Source of the DNA: Parapedobacter composti
GTDB lineage: Bacteria > Bacteroidota > Bacteroidia > Sphingobacteriales > Sphingobacteriaceae
Assembly (NCBI RefSeq): GCF_900112315.1
Contig: NZ_FOLL01000015.1
Location: forward strand, 81,536-145,535
Direction of reading: 5' to 3'
Length of the DNA stretch: 64,000 bases
In this document: piece by piece, positions 50,789-60,907 of the stretch
Layout of the letters: the number at the start of each line of letters is the position of its first letter
How positions within the stretch are numbered: the stretch's first letter is position 1
Program-made: the position numbers and the translations under genes
Notes under the pieces: generated by a model
Told to the model about the DNA's origin: nothing
Seen by the model: only the letters and a program-made list of their open reading frames with translations
The model's database searches: none

Positions 50789-53206
50789 ATGAAGTTAATA
50801 TATAAAAAGGCAGTAATTGGCGCATGGTGGGTGCTATGTGCCATCGGGATCGCAACGGCGCAAGAACAATCCCTGCCCCCGGGTTTTGACGAATACGTTG
50901 GCCGGGTGCTCCAGGCATTTGAAGTGCCAGGCATCAGTGTTGGCATTGTAAAAGATGGCAAAGTGGTGCTGGCCAAAGGGTATGGTGTTAAAAAGCTTGG
51001 GGATCCCGATCCGGTCGACGAACATACCCTGTTTAATATTGCTTCAAATAGTAAGGCGTTTACCGGCACGGCGTTGGCCATGTTGGTGGAAGAAGGAAAG
51101 CTGGATTGGGAAGACCCAGTCATCAAGTATTTGCCTTACCTGCAATTTTCAGACGATTACGTGACCGCACATCTCACCGTGCGGGATTTGCTGGTACACC
51201 ACAGTGGGCTGCCGGCATATGCCAATGATTTCCTGCTGTTCCCACCGTCGACCTACAGCCGCAAGGAGTTGCTCAAGAAGCTGAAAGACGTGCCGCTGCG
51301 GTACGACTTCCGGTCGGTTTATGCCTATGACAATATCCTGTATGTCGCCGCTGGGGAAGTGGTTGAGGCCGTTTCCGGAATGTCGTGGGAAGACTTTGTG
51401 AAGACCCGTATTTTCGATCGGGTGGGCATGAAAAATTCGATTTCCCGTTACAGCACGCTGAAAGATCAACCCAACGTGGCTTATGCACACGCCAGGCGCA
51501 ACGGAAAGGTGGAGGTACGCGAGCGGTATTTTGAAACCAATATCGGCGATAATGGAAACCCGGCGGGCGGCATCGCCTCGTCAGCAGCCGATATGTCGCG
51601 ATGGTTGATTACCCAACTGGATTCGGGCCGAACGCCCGACGGGTTCCGGATTTTCAAGCCTTCGACGACGGAACAGCTGTGGAAGATCGTGCGCCCCATG
51701 CCCATCAGTAAGGAGCCGGAATGGCTCAAACCCAACCAGAAGAACTTCTGGGGCTATGCGCTCGGTTTCCGCACGTACGACTACCGCGGGGTAAAGGTGG
51801 TGGGGCACGGTGGTTTGCTTACCGGTTTCGTGTCACAGATCGCTATGGTGCCCGACAAGAAACTGGGCGTAGTGGTACTTACCAACCAGCTTTCTTCCGG
51901 AGCCTACTGGTCCATTATCAATCATGTGGTTGACCATTACCTCGGCAACGAACCCTTTGACTGGATAGCCGGGTATAAAAAGGAACTGGACCGCTCGTTG
52001 AGTCGGCAGGATTCAACCCGGGCCCGCTCCAAGCCAGTGCTGCCGGACACCACGTGGCGGCGTGCGCTGCCTTTGGCCGATTATGCCGGGGCATACCGCG
52101 ATCCGTTGCTGGGCCGGGGGGTGATAAGTGTGGTCAGCGATACGGCGTTGCGCCTGGATTTCCCCAAAGCACCCCAGTACAGTGGGAAACTCCGCCATTT
52201 CCATGGCGACCAGTTCCGGCTGGTGTATGACAATAGCGAGCGTGGCGAAGGACCGTTCCTCACGTTTGTATTTAATGCCGACAAATCTATCCGCGAAGGG
52301 CGGTTCGTGACCGAGCGTGAGGGCGGCGGTGGCAATTGGACGGATATCGTACTGACGCCCGACAAGGGTGCGGTTCTGGACACGGCCGACCTGCGCAAAC
52401 GCATCGGCCAGATCATGAAGCGGCATCCCAAAGGGCGCTTTGCCTATGCCTTGCTGGACATGCAAAATGGTGAGCAGTTGCTGTACAACGCCGGGGAGAC
52501 GTTCCATGCTGCCAGCACAATGAAAACTCCGGTGATGATTGAGGTGTTCAGGCAAGCCGCCGCTGGTAAATTTAGGATGACGGATTCCATTACCGTGTAT
52601 AACGAATTCCGCAGCATCGTTGACAGAAGCCGGTACTCCCTGCCGGCTAATACTGATAGCGAGGGCGACCTGTATGCCCGTATCGGAACGAAGCTTACCC
52701 GGCACGACCTCGTCTACCGGATGATTACCGAAAGCAGCAACCTGGCCACCAATATTCTCATCGATCAGGTGGGGGCCAAGAGCGTGATGAAAACCATGAA
52801 GACGATGGGGGCGAACGACATCCAGGTGCTCCGGGGCGTGGAAGACACCAAGGCATTCGAGAAGGGGCTGAACAACACGGTGACGGCTTATGATCTCATG
52901 CTGTTGTTCAAGCACCTGGCCGCAGGGACGGCGGTAGACCGCGCTTCGAGCGAAGCGATGGTGGATATCCTGAAAGCGCAGCGGTTCAGGAGCATGATTC
53001 CCGCTCGGCTGCCGGACGATGTAGTAGTAGCGCATAAAACGGGTTCCATTACGGAGATCCTCCACGACTCGGGAATTGTATACCTGCCCGACGGGCGGGC
53101 ATACGTGCTGGTGCTGCTTTCCGGAGGGCTGCCGGATGACGACGCGCGAAATGCCCTGGCGTCCATCTCCCGTCTTGTGTATGATTATATGAGTGAAAAG
53201 GAATAA
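50789..53206 (+). CDS. Double serine hydrolase: class C-like plus class A beta-lactamase-like fusion
   Basis: An 805-residue exported protein (IGAWWVLCAIGIATAQ signal). Residues about 30-380 form a class C beta-lactamase/DD-peptidase domain: SNSK (Ser 86, Lys 89) as SxxK, YDN in VYAYDNILYV, and GHGGLLTGFVSQ. A DUF3471-like linker region follows, about 400-520. Residues about 535-800 form a class A-like domain: STMK (about 575), SSN in TESSNLATNIL and HKTGS (about 749). Both active sites look intact. The class C part probably acts on D-amino-acid peptides of the wall; the second may hydrolyse a beta-lactam or another peptide. Two such domains in one chain are unusual. Confidence 0.85.
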   Translation: MKLIYKKAVIGAWWVLCAIGIATAQEQSLPPGFDEYVGRVLQAFEVPGISVGIVKDGKVVLAKGYGVKKLGDPDPVDEHTLFNIASNSKAFTGTALAMLVEEGKLDWEDPVIKYLPYLQFSDDYVTAHLTVRDLLVHHSGLPAYANDFLLFPPSTYSRKELLKKLKDVPLRYDFRSVYAYDNILYVAAGEVVEAVSGMSWEDFVKTRIFDRVGMKNSISRYSTLKDQPNVAYAHARRNGKVEVRERYFETNIGDNGNPAGGIASSAADMSRWLITQLDSGRTPDGFRIFKPSTTEQLWKIVRPMPISKEPEWLKPNQKNFWGYALGFRTYDYRGVKVVGHGGLLTGFVSQIAMVPDKKLGVVVLTNQLSSGAYWSIINHVVDHYLGNEPFDWIAGYKKELDRSLSRQDSTRARSKPVLPDTTWRRALPLADYAGAYRDPLLGRGVISVVSDTALRLDFPKAPQYSGKLRHFHGDQFRLVYDNSERGEGPFLTFVFNADKSIREGRFVTEREGGGGNWTDIVLTPDKGAVLDTADLRKRIGQIMKRHPKGRFAYALLDMQNGEQLLYNAGETFHAASTMKTPVMIEVFRQAAAGKFRMTDSITVYNEFRSIVDRSRYSLPANTDSEGDLYARIGTKLTRHDLVYRMITESSNLATNILIDQVGAKSVMKTMKTMGANDIQVLRGVEDTKAFEKGLNNTVTAYDLMLLFKHLAAGTAVDRASSEAMVDILKAQRFRSMIPARLPDDVVVAHKTGSITEILHDSGIVYLPDGRAYVLVLLSGGLPDDDARNALASISRLVYDYMSEKE

Positions 53207-53224
53207 TTTAACGATTTAACGGTC

Positions 53225-54214
53225 ATGTTCGTATACGGCCTATTTGTTGCCTTACTGTTAGCCGCGCTGCCGGTACAGGGACAGCAAGTGCAGCGTCCGC
53301 TTCAAGGAAAAGTCATCTGTCTCGACCCGGGGCATGGCGGCACGGCAGAGACCGACCAGTATCGGGTGGGCATCGGCGGTGAGCGGGAAGAGTGGATAAA
53401 CCTCCGCGTAGCACGGTATCTGCAGGAATTATTGGAAGAAGCCGGCGCTCATGTAATCCTGACGCGCTCGGCAGATGTCTTCGTGCCGTTGACTGATAGG
53501 GCCGCTTTGGCCATGGCGGGAGAAGCCGACTTGTTTCTGTCCATCCATCACAATGCAACTGCAGATACGGCAGTGAATTTACCTGTACTTTACTACCATG
53601 GAAATGCGTCGGAAAACCAAGCGAGCATCACACTGGCCCACTGTATCGGCAATGCAATCCTCACCGGTATGTATGGCAAGCACCGGCCCGAGGCGACAGC
53701 GGTGATCGTGTCTGATCACACGATTTTTCCCAAGGCAGGGGCGGCGGTACTGCGGGGCACATACGGCATACCGGCGCTCATCGTTGAAGCGTCGTTTTTT
53801 ACCAACCCCGCTGAAGAGGAGCGATTGAAGTTGCCCACATATAACCGGAAGGAAGCAGAAGCGTATTTGGACGGTATCCGTTGTTTCTTTGAAAAAGCGT
53901 CAGTGCCAATTTACCCTAAGTATTCCCGGGTAACGCAATTCGCATTATTAGAAGTGAAGCAGGAAGCTGCCCGGATGGATACGATAGCGTTACGCTGGCG
54001 GTTGAACTATGACGCTGCCCGCTACATTTATGCGCAGGAGGCCCACGGCCGCTATGAAGAAGCCTGTCGTTTGCTGTTGGAATCCGTCACGTCTTTTCCG
54101 GATTCGCCCATAGCCAAAGCATGCTTGGCGTTATATGCCGACCTGCAGCGTCGGATGGGGAGGTATGAAGAAGCCCGCGAAACTGATCGCAGGCGTCACG
54201 AATATTATCCATGA
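53225..54214 (+). CDS. N-acetylmuramoyl-L-alanine amidase (Amidase_3), second copy
   Basis: A 329-residue exported amidase (LFVALLLAALPVQG signal). Zinc ligands and catalytic Glu are in place: VICLDPGHGGTAETD, EEWINLRVARYLQELL, LFLSIHHNATAD and ALIVEASFFTNPAEEERL. It lacks the long N-terminal domain of the amidase at 41810, and its last 100 residues are TPR-like helices (YIYAQEAHGRYEEACRLLLE). It releases stem peptides from MurNAc. Its stop overlaps the next start (ATGA), coupling it to the serine hydrolase. Confidence 0.9.
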   Translation: MFVYGLFVALLLAALPVQGQQVQRPLQGKVICLDPGHGGTAETDQYRVGIGGEREEWINLRVARYLQELLEEAGAHVILTRSADVFVPLTDRAALAMAGEADLFLSIHHNATADTAVNLPVLYYHGNASENQASITLAHCIGNAILTGMYGKHRPEATAVIVSDHTIFPKAGAAVLRGTYGIPALIVEASFFTNPAEEERLKLPTYNRKEAEAYLDGIRCFFEKASVPIYPKYSRVTQFALLEVKQEAARMDTIALRWRLNYDAARYIYAQEAHGRYEEACRLLLESVTSFPDSPIAKACLALYADLQRRMGRYEEARETDRRRHEYYP

Positions 54215-55767
54215 TGCTAATTATGAGTAAAATAAAATTTCGGGTTCCTGGGATAGGTTTGTACGTTATCCACCGTGCAGTGAAACCCGCTTTGTATGTC
54301 ACCTTATTGTGCTTGTCAATGACCAAAATGTCGTCTGCGCAACCCGGGGATGTTGTTGCCGCCATTCGGGGAACCATCCCGTTTATCGACAGTGCCTACC
54401 GGGCGTTCGCTGTGGAGCATCATTCGCCAGGATTGGCCTATGCGTTGGTATACCGCGGTCAGCTACTGCATGCTGGTACATTCGGATATACCGATGTTGA
54501 GCAACAAGTTCCCGTAACTGAAAAATCGGTGTTCCGGATTGCCTCGATGACCAAGAGTTTCGTAGCTGCCGCCATCCTTCAGCTGCGCGATGCCGGAAAG
54601 CTTAGGTTGGATGACCCGGTGGAGCAGTATATCCCGGCGTTTAAACAGCAACCCGTCCCTACGGACGATGCACCGGCCATCACCATCCGCCATCTGCTTA
54701 CCCACACCAGCGGGATGCCGGAAGATGATCCCTGGGGCGACCGGTTGTTGGACATGGATGCAGAAACATTTTACGGACTGATGAAGGAGGGGTTTTCATT
54801 TTCCAATACCCCGGGAGCAACCTATGAATACAGTAACACGCCTTATGCGCTGCTGGGCGAAATCATCCGGAATGTGACGGGCCAACCGTTCGATGCTTAT
54901 ATCGACCAGCATATTCTCAGACCGCTCGGCATGAACGACACCTATTGGGAATACACGCAGGTACCCGAGGCGCTGCTGGCCAAAGGATATCGCTGGCTCC
55001 GGGGCGCTCATGTGCGGGAAACCATGGTTGGCCATGGTGTCTATGGTGCCATGGGGGGTATGCTGACTACACTGGGCGATTTCGCGAAATATATGGCGTT
55101 GCACCAGCAAGCTTGGCCCGCCCGAAATGGGGCTGATGTGCAACCCCTGAAACGGTCATCTCTCCGGGAAATGCAAGCACCTTGGGTGTTTAACACCCTT
55201 GCTGAGTACAACGGCAGCCTGACTTCCTTTGCCTATGGGTATGCCTTGCGGTGGACCCGTGACGCAGCGCAGGTAACCACCGTGGGGCACACCGGCGGGC
55301 TGCCCGGATTCGGCAGCAATTGGATGATGCTTCCCGATTACGATATCGGGTTGGTCTGCTTCAGCAACATCACCTATGCCCCTGCCGCAGCTATTAACAC
55401 CTATTTGGCCACGGAAATCGTGCGGCGGGCAGCGTTGACGCCCCGGAAGAACCCCGTTTCTCCGGTACTGGAACGGCGGAAGCAGCAGTTGCTTCAGTTC
55501 CTGCCGGCATGGGAACATGCTGAAAACAGCACGGCCTTTTCCGTCAACTTCTTTCAGGACAATCCCATCGATGTGCTGCGTGAAACGTCCAAGACCGTAT
55601 TCGATGCAGCGGGAGCCATCGTGCAGGTAAGGGAATTCATTCCCGAAAACAACTTGCGCGGTACTTTTATCATCGAATGTGCAAAGCGGAATGTAGAGGT
55701 ATTCTTTTCCCTCTCGCCCGAACCCACTCCGCGTATCCAGCAGTTTTCGCTGAAGGTGATCGATTAA
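54211..55767 (+). CDS. Class C beta-lactamase-like serine hydrolase, exported
   Basis: A 518-residue protein. The signal peptide follows a 20-residue polar lead (VKPALYVTLLCLSMTKMSSA), so one of the later Met codons could be the true start. The serine hydrolase core has SMTK (about 113-116) in FRIASMTKSFVAAA, YSN in YEYSNTPYALLGEI and HTGG in VGHTGGLPGFGSNW. It belongs to the beta-lactamase/DD-peptidase-like family PF00144 and may act on D-Ala or D-Glu peptides. A C-terminal lipocalin-like extension of about 100 residues follows. It is the last gene of the operon, followed by a terminator. Confidence 0.87.
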   Translation: MMLIMSKIKFRVPGIGLYVIHRAVKPALYVTLLCLSMTKMSSAQPGDVVAAIRGTIPFIDSAYRAFAVEHHSPGLAYALVYRGQLLHAGTFGYTDVEQQVPVTEKSVFRIASMTKSFVAAAILQLRDAGKLRLDDPVEQYIPAFKQQPVPTDDAPAITIRHLLTHTSGMPEDDPWGDRLLDMDAETFYGLMKEGFSFSNTPGATYEYSNTPYALLGEIIRNVTGQPFDAYIDQHILRPLGMNDTYWEYTQVPEALLAKGYRWLRGAHVRETMVGHGVYGAMGGMLTTLGDFAKYMALHQQAWPARNGADVQPLKRSSLREMQAPWVFNTLAEYNGSLTSFAYGYALRWTRDAAQVTTVGHTGGLPGFGSNWMMLPDYDIGLVCFSNITYAPAAAINTYLATEIVRRAALTPRKNPVSPVLERRKQQLLQFLPAWEHAENSTAFSVNFFQDNPIDVLRETSKTVFDAAGAIVQVREFIPENNLRGTFIIECAKRNVEVFFSLSPEPTPRIQQFSLKVID

Positions 55768-56219
55768 ACGTAAGCGCTAATACTGTATTTTGCGTTTTGT
55801 TGTCTAAATCAAAGACAACGCTGCCTATTGTGGCGTTTTTTTCCTTCAGAAGCGTTTGTTTCTTGTGTGTTTCGGAGCGTTTCGAAAAAAAAATGCAGAA
55901 AAATGCATTTGATTTGAAAATTATTTTTATTATTGCATTGACCAATTATTGTTAACCGAAAAACGGATCGAGGATAAGGGACTTTGGGCAGGTAGGCTGT
56001 CGGCATACATGGCGGATTGATTTATGATTGCCGGAAATAAATGTGTTAAAACATAAATAACTAGATATGGAAAAACAAATACCCTAATTCCCAAACGAAA
56101 GCTCGTTTTAATTCAATCAACGTTCAATAATTTAACTCATTTTTCAAAATGAATAGTCATTTTTTGCTTGACCCCAAATACCAAATACTACAACAACTAG
56201 ATTTCAAACGTATGTAATT
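55768..56219. other. Intergenic region between the cell-wall operon and the second SusC locus
   Basis: This 452-bp stretch is AT-rich and non-coding. It starts with hairpins that end the upstream operon (55799-55845). The rest must hold the promoter of the susC at 56220, but no clear TTTG/TAnnTTTG pair was found. Nothing else is recognised. Confidence 0.5.
55799..55845 (+). terminator. Terminator of the cell-wall operon, with an alternative hairpin
   Basis: AACGC (55817-55821) and GCGTT (55833-55837) form a stem followed by a run of seven T. An overlapping 7-bp stem, GTTGTCT (55799-55805) with AGACAAC (55813-55819), shares three bases with the first and would exclude it. Confidence 0.5.
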
Positions 56220-59200
56220 ATGAAAAAATCGTTACTAATCCTCGTGGTAAACGTTATATATTGCACTTATGTGTTTGCTCAGCAAAAGACCATAACGGGT
56301 AAAGTCACCGATGAAAGCGGTGGTTCGCTGCCGAATGTGACGGTACTGGTCAAAGATGGCCGTAACCAAGCGCAGACCGATCGGCAAGGTAGATACCGTA
56401 TCGAAGCCTCTCTTGGGGACGTGCTGATATTTCGGTATGTCGGATTTTCTTCTGAGGAGCGAACCGTTGGAGACAATACCGTAATCAACGTCACAATGCT
56501 TCAACAGGCATCGGGGCTTGACGAAGTGGTAGTCACGGCTTACGGTGTTGATCGTGAAAAAAAATCCTTAGGATATTCAACCGTTGAAGTGGATGGCGCG
56601 GAAGTAGCACAGACTCAACGCGAGGGTTTTTTTTCGGGTCTGCAAGGACGTGTGCCTGGCCTGTCCATCAATAGTACCAACGGTGCCCCGGGTTCTTCTG
56701 CACAGATTGTATTACGCGGTTTCGTATCCTTATCAGGGGATAACAATGCGCTGATTGTGGTCGATGGAGTGCCTGTTGATAACAGCATTTTGAGTGAAGG
56801 AGATCTGGTTACGAATTCGCCTAACCGAGATCAGGATTATTCGAACCGTGGGTTGGATATTAATCCCGAGGATATCGAATCATATACCATTCTGAAAGGC
56901 CCGGAGGCGACTGCAATGTTTGGAAACCAAGGGGCTTCAGGAGCTATTCTAATTACGACGAAACGTTCCGCCGGCGGGCGCGGTTTGATCACGTATAATA
57001 ATTCGTTCCGCTGGGAAACGCTTAACAGATGGCCGGAACGACAAACGGTATACGGTCCTGGGCAGAACGGTGTGTTCAGTGGCACGACCTCGATTTTTCA
57101 AGGGCCCAAATTTCCAGAGGGCACTCCTATGTTTGATAATTTTGATCTGTTCTTCCGCACCGGGATGGCTCATAAGCACAACTTGGTTTTCGAAGGCGGG
57201 AGTAACCGCTTTACCTACCGGTGGTCAAACGAATTTACAGACAATAAAGGCGTGATTCCCAATACAAGGTATACCCGGCTCTCCTCTAGGCTTGGTGCGA
57301 CGGCAGAAATTAGTGAGAAATTGTCGCTCAATACCTCGTTCAACTATGTAAAGAGTGATAACGATAAGGCCAGACGGGGGCCGCAGGGTTACATGGTAAC
57401 GTTAATGCGCTTCAGTCCGTCCTCAGATGTTAGGAACTGGATTGATGAGTATGGAAATCGGGTGACTAGTATTGGAACGATTTACAGTGAATATGATAAT
57501 CCTTTTTGGGATGTTTACCGTAATACCACCTGGGATAAGGTAGATCGATTGCTCGGAAGTACGAACCTAACGTATAAACCAACCGACTGGCTTAGCGTGA
57601 CCGGGATACTTGGTGTAGATTTTTCGCAGACGCACGGCGAATCAGTTTACCATGGGCAGTCGTATCGTGGTTCAGGGAGTGCTGGCAACGAGACAGGCGG
57701 CCGGTTTGTTGGTTATGACCGTCTAGGCCGCATTCTAACCGGGTCGTTGACGGCCAGGTCACGGCATCAGTTTGGAAAATATTCCGCAACATTTGTATTG
57801 GGTGGGAACTTCGATGATTACAACTATCAAACCAATTCTCAATCCGGGGAACGGTTTTTTGATCCTGATTTTTACAGTATCAATAATACGCTGCCTTCTA
57901 CGCAGCGTGCACGATATGTGTTGAACAGATATCGCAACGTCGGTTTTTTTGGGCAAGCTGTGTTAGGGTATGAAAGCTTGCTCTACCTGACGCTATCCGG
58001 GCGGGTGGATGGGGCATCCCGCTTAATGCCTAATAATCCTTTTTTTGCTTACCCTGCAGGAAGTATTGCGTTTAATTTTACCGAGTTGGATTTCTTCAAG
58101 GACCGCGTACCATGGTTAGAAGATGGTAAATTGCGGTCGTCCATTTCTCTTACAGGCAAGCAACCGTGGCGCACGTATGCTACAGGGTCGAATTTGGAGC
58201 CCGTCAGTTCTTCAGGAGGCGGTTTTGCATATAGCTATTACGGGGGAAATCCGGATTTAAGTGTTGAAACAACACGAGATTTTGAATATGGCTTCGAGTT
58301 TAGCTTGTTCAAAAGGAGAGTTACGGCCGATTTTACCTCTTACAGGCGATTGAGTATCGATCAGATCATATTACCCCGGTTGAGTTATGGAAGCGGTTTC
58401 GTTTTGCGGATGATGAACGGTGGAGATGTAGAAAATAAAGGTGTTGAAATTCAATTGAAAGGGAACCCTATCCGTAAGGCTAATGTAAGTTGGGATGTTA
58501 CGGTGAACTACACAAGAAACCGCGGTACGGTGCTGTCGGTTGCAGACCAGCTTCCGGAGTACTATGAGTCTGATACGTGGATTTTGGGCGGTGTACGTTC
58601 GGGTACCCATCCCGGTTATAGCATTGGAGCCTTGAGTGGAACTCGATTTGAGCGGAACGATAACGGCGATATCCTGATTAATCCAGCTAATGGGTTGCCA
58701 ATTATGGGAGATGGTACTTATCACCCCATTGGCGACCGTATACCAAAGTATACGGTAGGCTTGGTAAATAATTTCAGATATAAAGATTTCAGTCTGTCTT
58801 TCTTGTGGGACCTTCGGTATGGCGGTGATGTACTTAACGGTTTGGAATACGAGATGTACACGCGTGGCATTAGTACTAAAACACTGAACCGAGAGGAACC
58901 CCGTATCATCAACGGCGTGATTAGGGATGGTTTGGAAAACACAGCCAACCCCACCCGAAATGCGATCGCGGTAACACCTTATTTTAACTCGCTCTACTAC
59001 ACGACGAATGTGGAACCGGAGATGTTTATTGAACGTAATATTAAGGCACTGCGGTTGAGAGATATCACTTTAAGCTATGTGCTGCCTGCAAGGTTGGTGT
59101 CTCGTGTAGTTCCCCGTGGGAATTTGAGCGGTTTTGTGACTGTGACCGACCTAGTATTGATCACTAACTATACAGGCTTGGATCCGGAGAGTAACTCTAA

Positions 59201-59297
59201 TAACCCTTCTGTTGGCGGTATTGGCGGTTATGGTATAGACTATGGTAATATCGGAAGACCGATCGGGTTTAATATTGGGCTGCGGCTACGGTTGTAA
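56220..59297 (+). CDS. SusC/RagA-family TonB-linked outer-membrane receptor (second locus)
   Basis: A 1025-residue protein: signal (KKSLLILVVNVIYCTYVFA), carboxypeptidase-regulatory-like domain (QKTITGKVTDESGGSLPNVT), LDEVVVTAYGVDREKKSLGY, plug domain with SYTILKGPEATAMFGNQGAS, and a barrel that ends LRLRL, without the usual terminal Phe. No STN domain. It pairs with the SusD-like gene 16 bp downstream. The gene is AT-richer than the first SusC (for example 23 G+C in the 60 bases from 58441). Substrate unknown; the NAGPA gene downstream suggests a phosphodiester-linked sugar. Confidence 0.93.
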   Translation: MKKSLLILVVNVIYCTYVFAQQKTITGKVTDESGGSLPNVTVLVKDGRNQAQTDRQGRYRIEASLGDVLIFRYVGFSSEERTVGDNTVINVTMLQQASGLDEVVVTAYGVDREKKSLGYSTVEVDGAEVAQTQREGFFSGLQGRVPGLSINSTNGAPGSSAQIVLRGFVSLSGDNNALIVVDGVPVDNSILSEGDLVTNSPNRDQDYSNRGLDINPEDIESYTILKGPEATAMFGNQGASGAILITTKRSAGGRGLITYNNSFRWETLNRWPERQTVYGPGQNGVFSGTTSIFQGPKFPEGTPMFDNFDLFFRTGMAHKHNLVFEGGSNRFTYRWSNEFTDNKGVIPNTRYTRLSSRLGATAEISEKLSLNTSFNYVKSDNDKARRGPQGYMVTLMRFSPSSDVRNWIDEYGNRVTSIGTIYSEYDNPFWDVYRNTTWDKVDRLLGSTNLTYKPTDWLSVTGILGVDFSQTHGESVYHGQSYRGSGSAGNETGGRFVGYDRLGRILTGSLTARSRHQFGKYSATFVLGGNFDDYNYQTNSQSGERFFDPDFYSINNTLPSTQRARYVLNRYRNVGFFGQAVLGYESLLYLTLSGRVDGASRLMPNNPFFAYPAGSIAFNFTELDFFKDRVPWLEDGKLRSSISLTGKQPWRTYATGSNLEPVSSSGGGFAYSYYGGNPDLSVETTRDFEYGFEFSLFKRRVTADFTSYRRLSIDQIILPRLSYGSGFVLRMMNGGDVENKGVEIQLKGNPIRKANVSWDVTVNYTRNRGTVLSVADQLPEYYESDTWILGGVRSGTHPGYSIGALSGTRFERNDNGDILINPANGLPIMGDGTYHPIGDRIPKYTVGLVNNFRYKDFSLSFLWDLRYGGDVLNGLEYEMYTRGISTKTLNREEPRIINGVIRDGLENTANPTRNAIAVTPYFNSLYYTTNVEPEMFIERNIKALRLRDITLSYVLPARLVSRVVPRGNLSGFVTVTDLVLITNYTGLDPESNSNNPSVGGIGGYGIDYGNIGRPIGFNIGLRLRL

Positions 59298-59313
59298 ACT
59301 TATCAGGAAAATC

Positions 59314-60894
59314 ATGAAAAAGTTAAAAATAGTATGTGTAATCGGACTACTGGTCACAGTGTCTGGATGTAAAAAATTTTTGGATATCAATACAAACCCC
59401 ACGAACCCACAGGTTATTAAGGCAGAAATTGTATTGCCGCCAATTATTTATCAAATGGCTAATGGTGTGTCGCAGGATAACCGGATATTGATGAAAATTT
59501 CGCAGGCAATGTTTGGTACTTCCGGTGATTTTGCCTCGCAAGTATGGGAACGCCATGGTTACCCCGGAGGGGTGAGTGATGTAGGTGGAGTAACATGGCG
59601 GATGGTGTATGTTGACCATGGGTTGAATCTTGAAGAGATGATTGCTGATGCTGTAAATAGAGAAATATATGATTATGCGGGTATCGGCTATGCCATCAAA
59701 GCCTGGGGATACCAATGGCTCACTGACATGCATGGACCAATTATTCTGGATCATGCGTACACACCCGGAATGCTGGCATTTCCTTATCAGGATCAGCCTG
59801 AAGTCTATGCCCGCGTACGTGAATGGGTGGACGAATCGCTGCGCTATTTCAACATGCAAAGCCGTACCGATATGTCAGGGGTATTGGCGGGACCGTCTGG
59901 GGATTTTCTTTATCGTGGCAATATTGGTAGATGGCGACGCTTTCTGTACGGCCTATTGGCTATGCAATATAGTAGGTTAGTAAATAAACCGGAATTTTCC
60001 GCTGCCTATGCCGACAGCGTCATAAAGTACGTGGATCTGTCGTTTACCTCGTCGGAAGATGATGCGATGGTACGGTTCAATGGAAACGAAAGCTCAGACT
60101 CTAATCCTTATGGACCGCAAGCGGGGTATCTCAATTCTACATACTATGGCCGGGTAAGCAATCAGATTGTGCGTTACTTAACCGGAGGTATGCGGGGAAC
60201 ACCAGTAGTTGATACTACCGCTTCAGACGATCCGCGCCTTACGCGGATGCTTTCTCCCCGGCTTTCTGACTCTGTCTACGTCGGCGGACTGCCGTTTACC
60301 GCTAACTCGACAACAATTCCACATGCGATGGGAAACACCTTGGAAGGAAAGTATATTTTTCAGGACGCTGCAGGGTTTCCGATCATGACGTATGCGGAAC
60401 TACAGTTTTTAAAAGCAGAAGCCCTTTATCACAAAGGTGATTTAGAAAAGGCTTACGAAGCCTATTTGCAAGGCATACGCGGTCATATGGATTTTATTAA
60501 TCGGTACGGATTGGGTTCTGGGTCGAATGCCTCCGCAGCCATATCCGAAGCTGAAATCCAGCACTACCTGAACTCGGAAGAGGTTGCACAGAACGCAGGA
60601 GAGCTGACGCTGGCCGATATTGTCGGGCAAAAATACGTGGCGCTTTGGGGTTGGGGAGGCCTTGAACAGTGGACGGATATGCGGAAATATCACTATGATC
60701 CGGCTATTTTCCGTAACTATAATTACCTTACAGCCGGCCAATTGTATGCCAATAATAACGGTAGATACGCGTATCGGATCCGGCCCCGGTACAACTCAGA
60801 ATATGTGTGGAACGTGCCAGAGCTGGAAAAGTGGGGCGGGCTTGAACTAGATTACATGACTCATGAGCTGTGGTTTTCTAAATCTGATGAATAA
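59314..60894 (+). CDS. SusD-like lipoprotein (SusD_2 type)
   Basis: From ATG 59314 (MKKLKIVCVIGLLVTVSG-C lipobox) the protein has 526 residues; an in-frame start at 59242 lies inside susC. The N-terminus CKKFLDINTNPTNPQVIKAE and LPPIIYQMANGVSQDNRILM are typical of the SusD_2 branch, as are GYAIKAWGYQWLTDMHGPII and the closing QKYVALWGWGGLEQWTDMRKY. It forms the lid of the second SusC. It is only distantly related to the SusD at 6370. Confidence 0.9.
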   Translation: MKKLKIVCVIGLLVTVSGCKKFLDINTNPTNPQVIKAEIVLPPIIYQMANGVSQDNRILMKISQAMFGTSGDFASQVWERHGYPGGVSDVGGVTWRMVYVDHGLNLEEMIADAVNREIYDYAGIGYAIKAWGYQWLTDMHGPIILDHAYTPGMLAFPYQDQPEVYARVREWVDESLRYFNMQSRTDMSGVLAGPSGDFLYRGNIGRWRRFLYGLLAMQYSRLVNKPEFSAAYADSVIKYVDLSFTSSEDDAMVRFNGNESSDSNPYGPQAGYLNSTYYGRVSNQIVRYLTGGMRGTPVVDTTASDDPRLTRMLSPRLSDSVYVGGLPFTANSTTIPHAMGNTLEGKYIFQDAAGFPIMTYAELQFLKAEALYHKGDLEKAYEAYLQGIRGHMDFINRYGLGSGSNASAAISEAEIQHYLNSEEVAQNAGELTLADIVGQKYVALWGWGGLEQWTDMRKYHYDPAIFRNYNYLTAGQLYANNNGRYAYRIRPRYNSEYVWNVPELEKWGGLELDYMTHELWFSKSDE

Positions 60895-60907
60895 TTTAAA
60901 AAGAATA

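Noticed and set aside
52013..53065. Open frame of 350 codons on the minus strand
   Set aside because: It lies wholly antisense to the double serine hydrolase, whose two active sites are intact. No signal, domain or start context supports it; GC-rich sense codons create long antisense frames.
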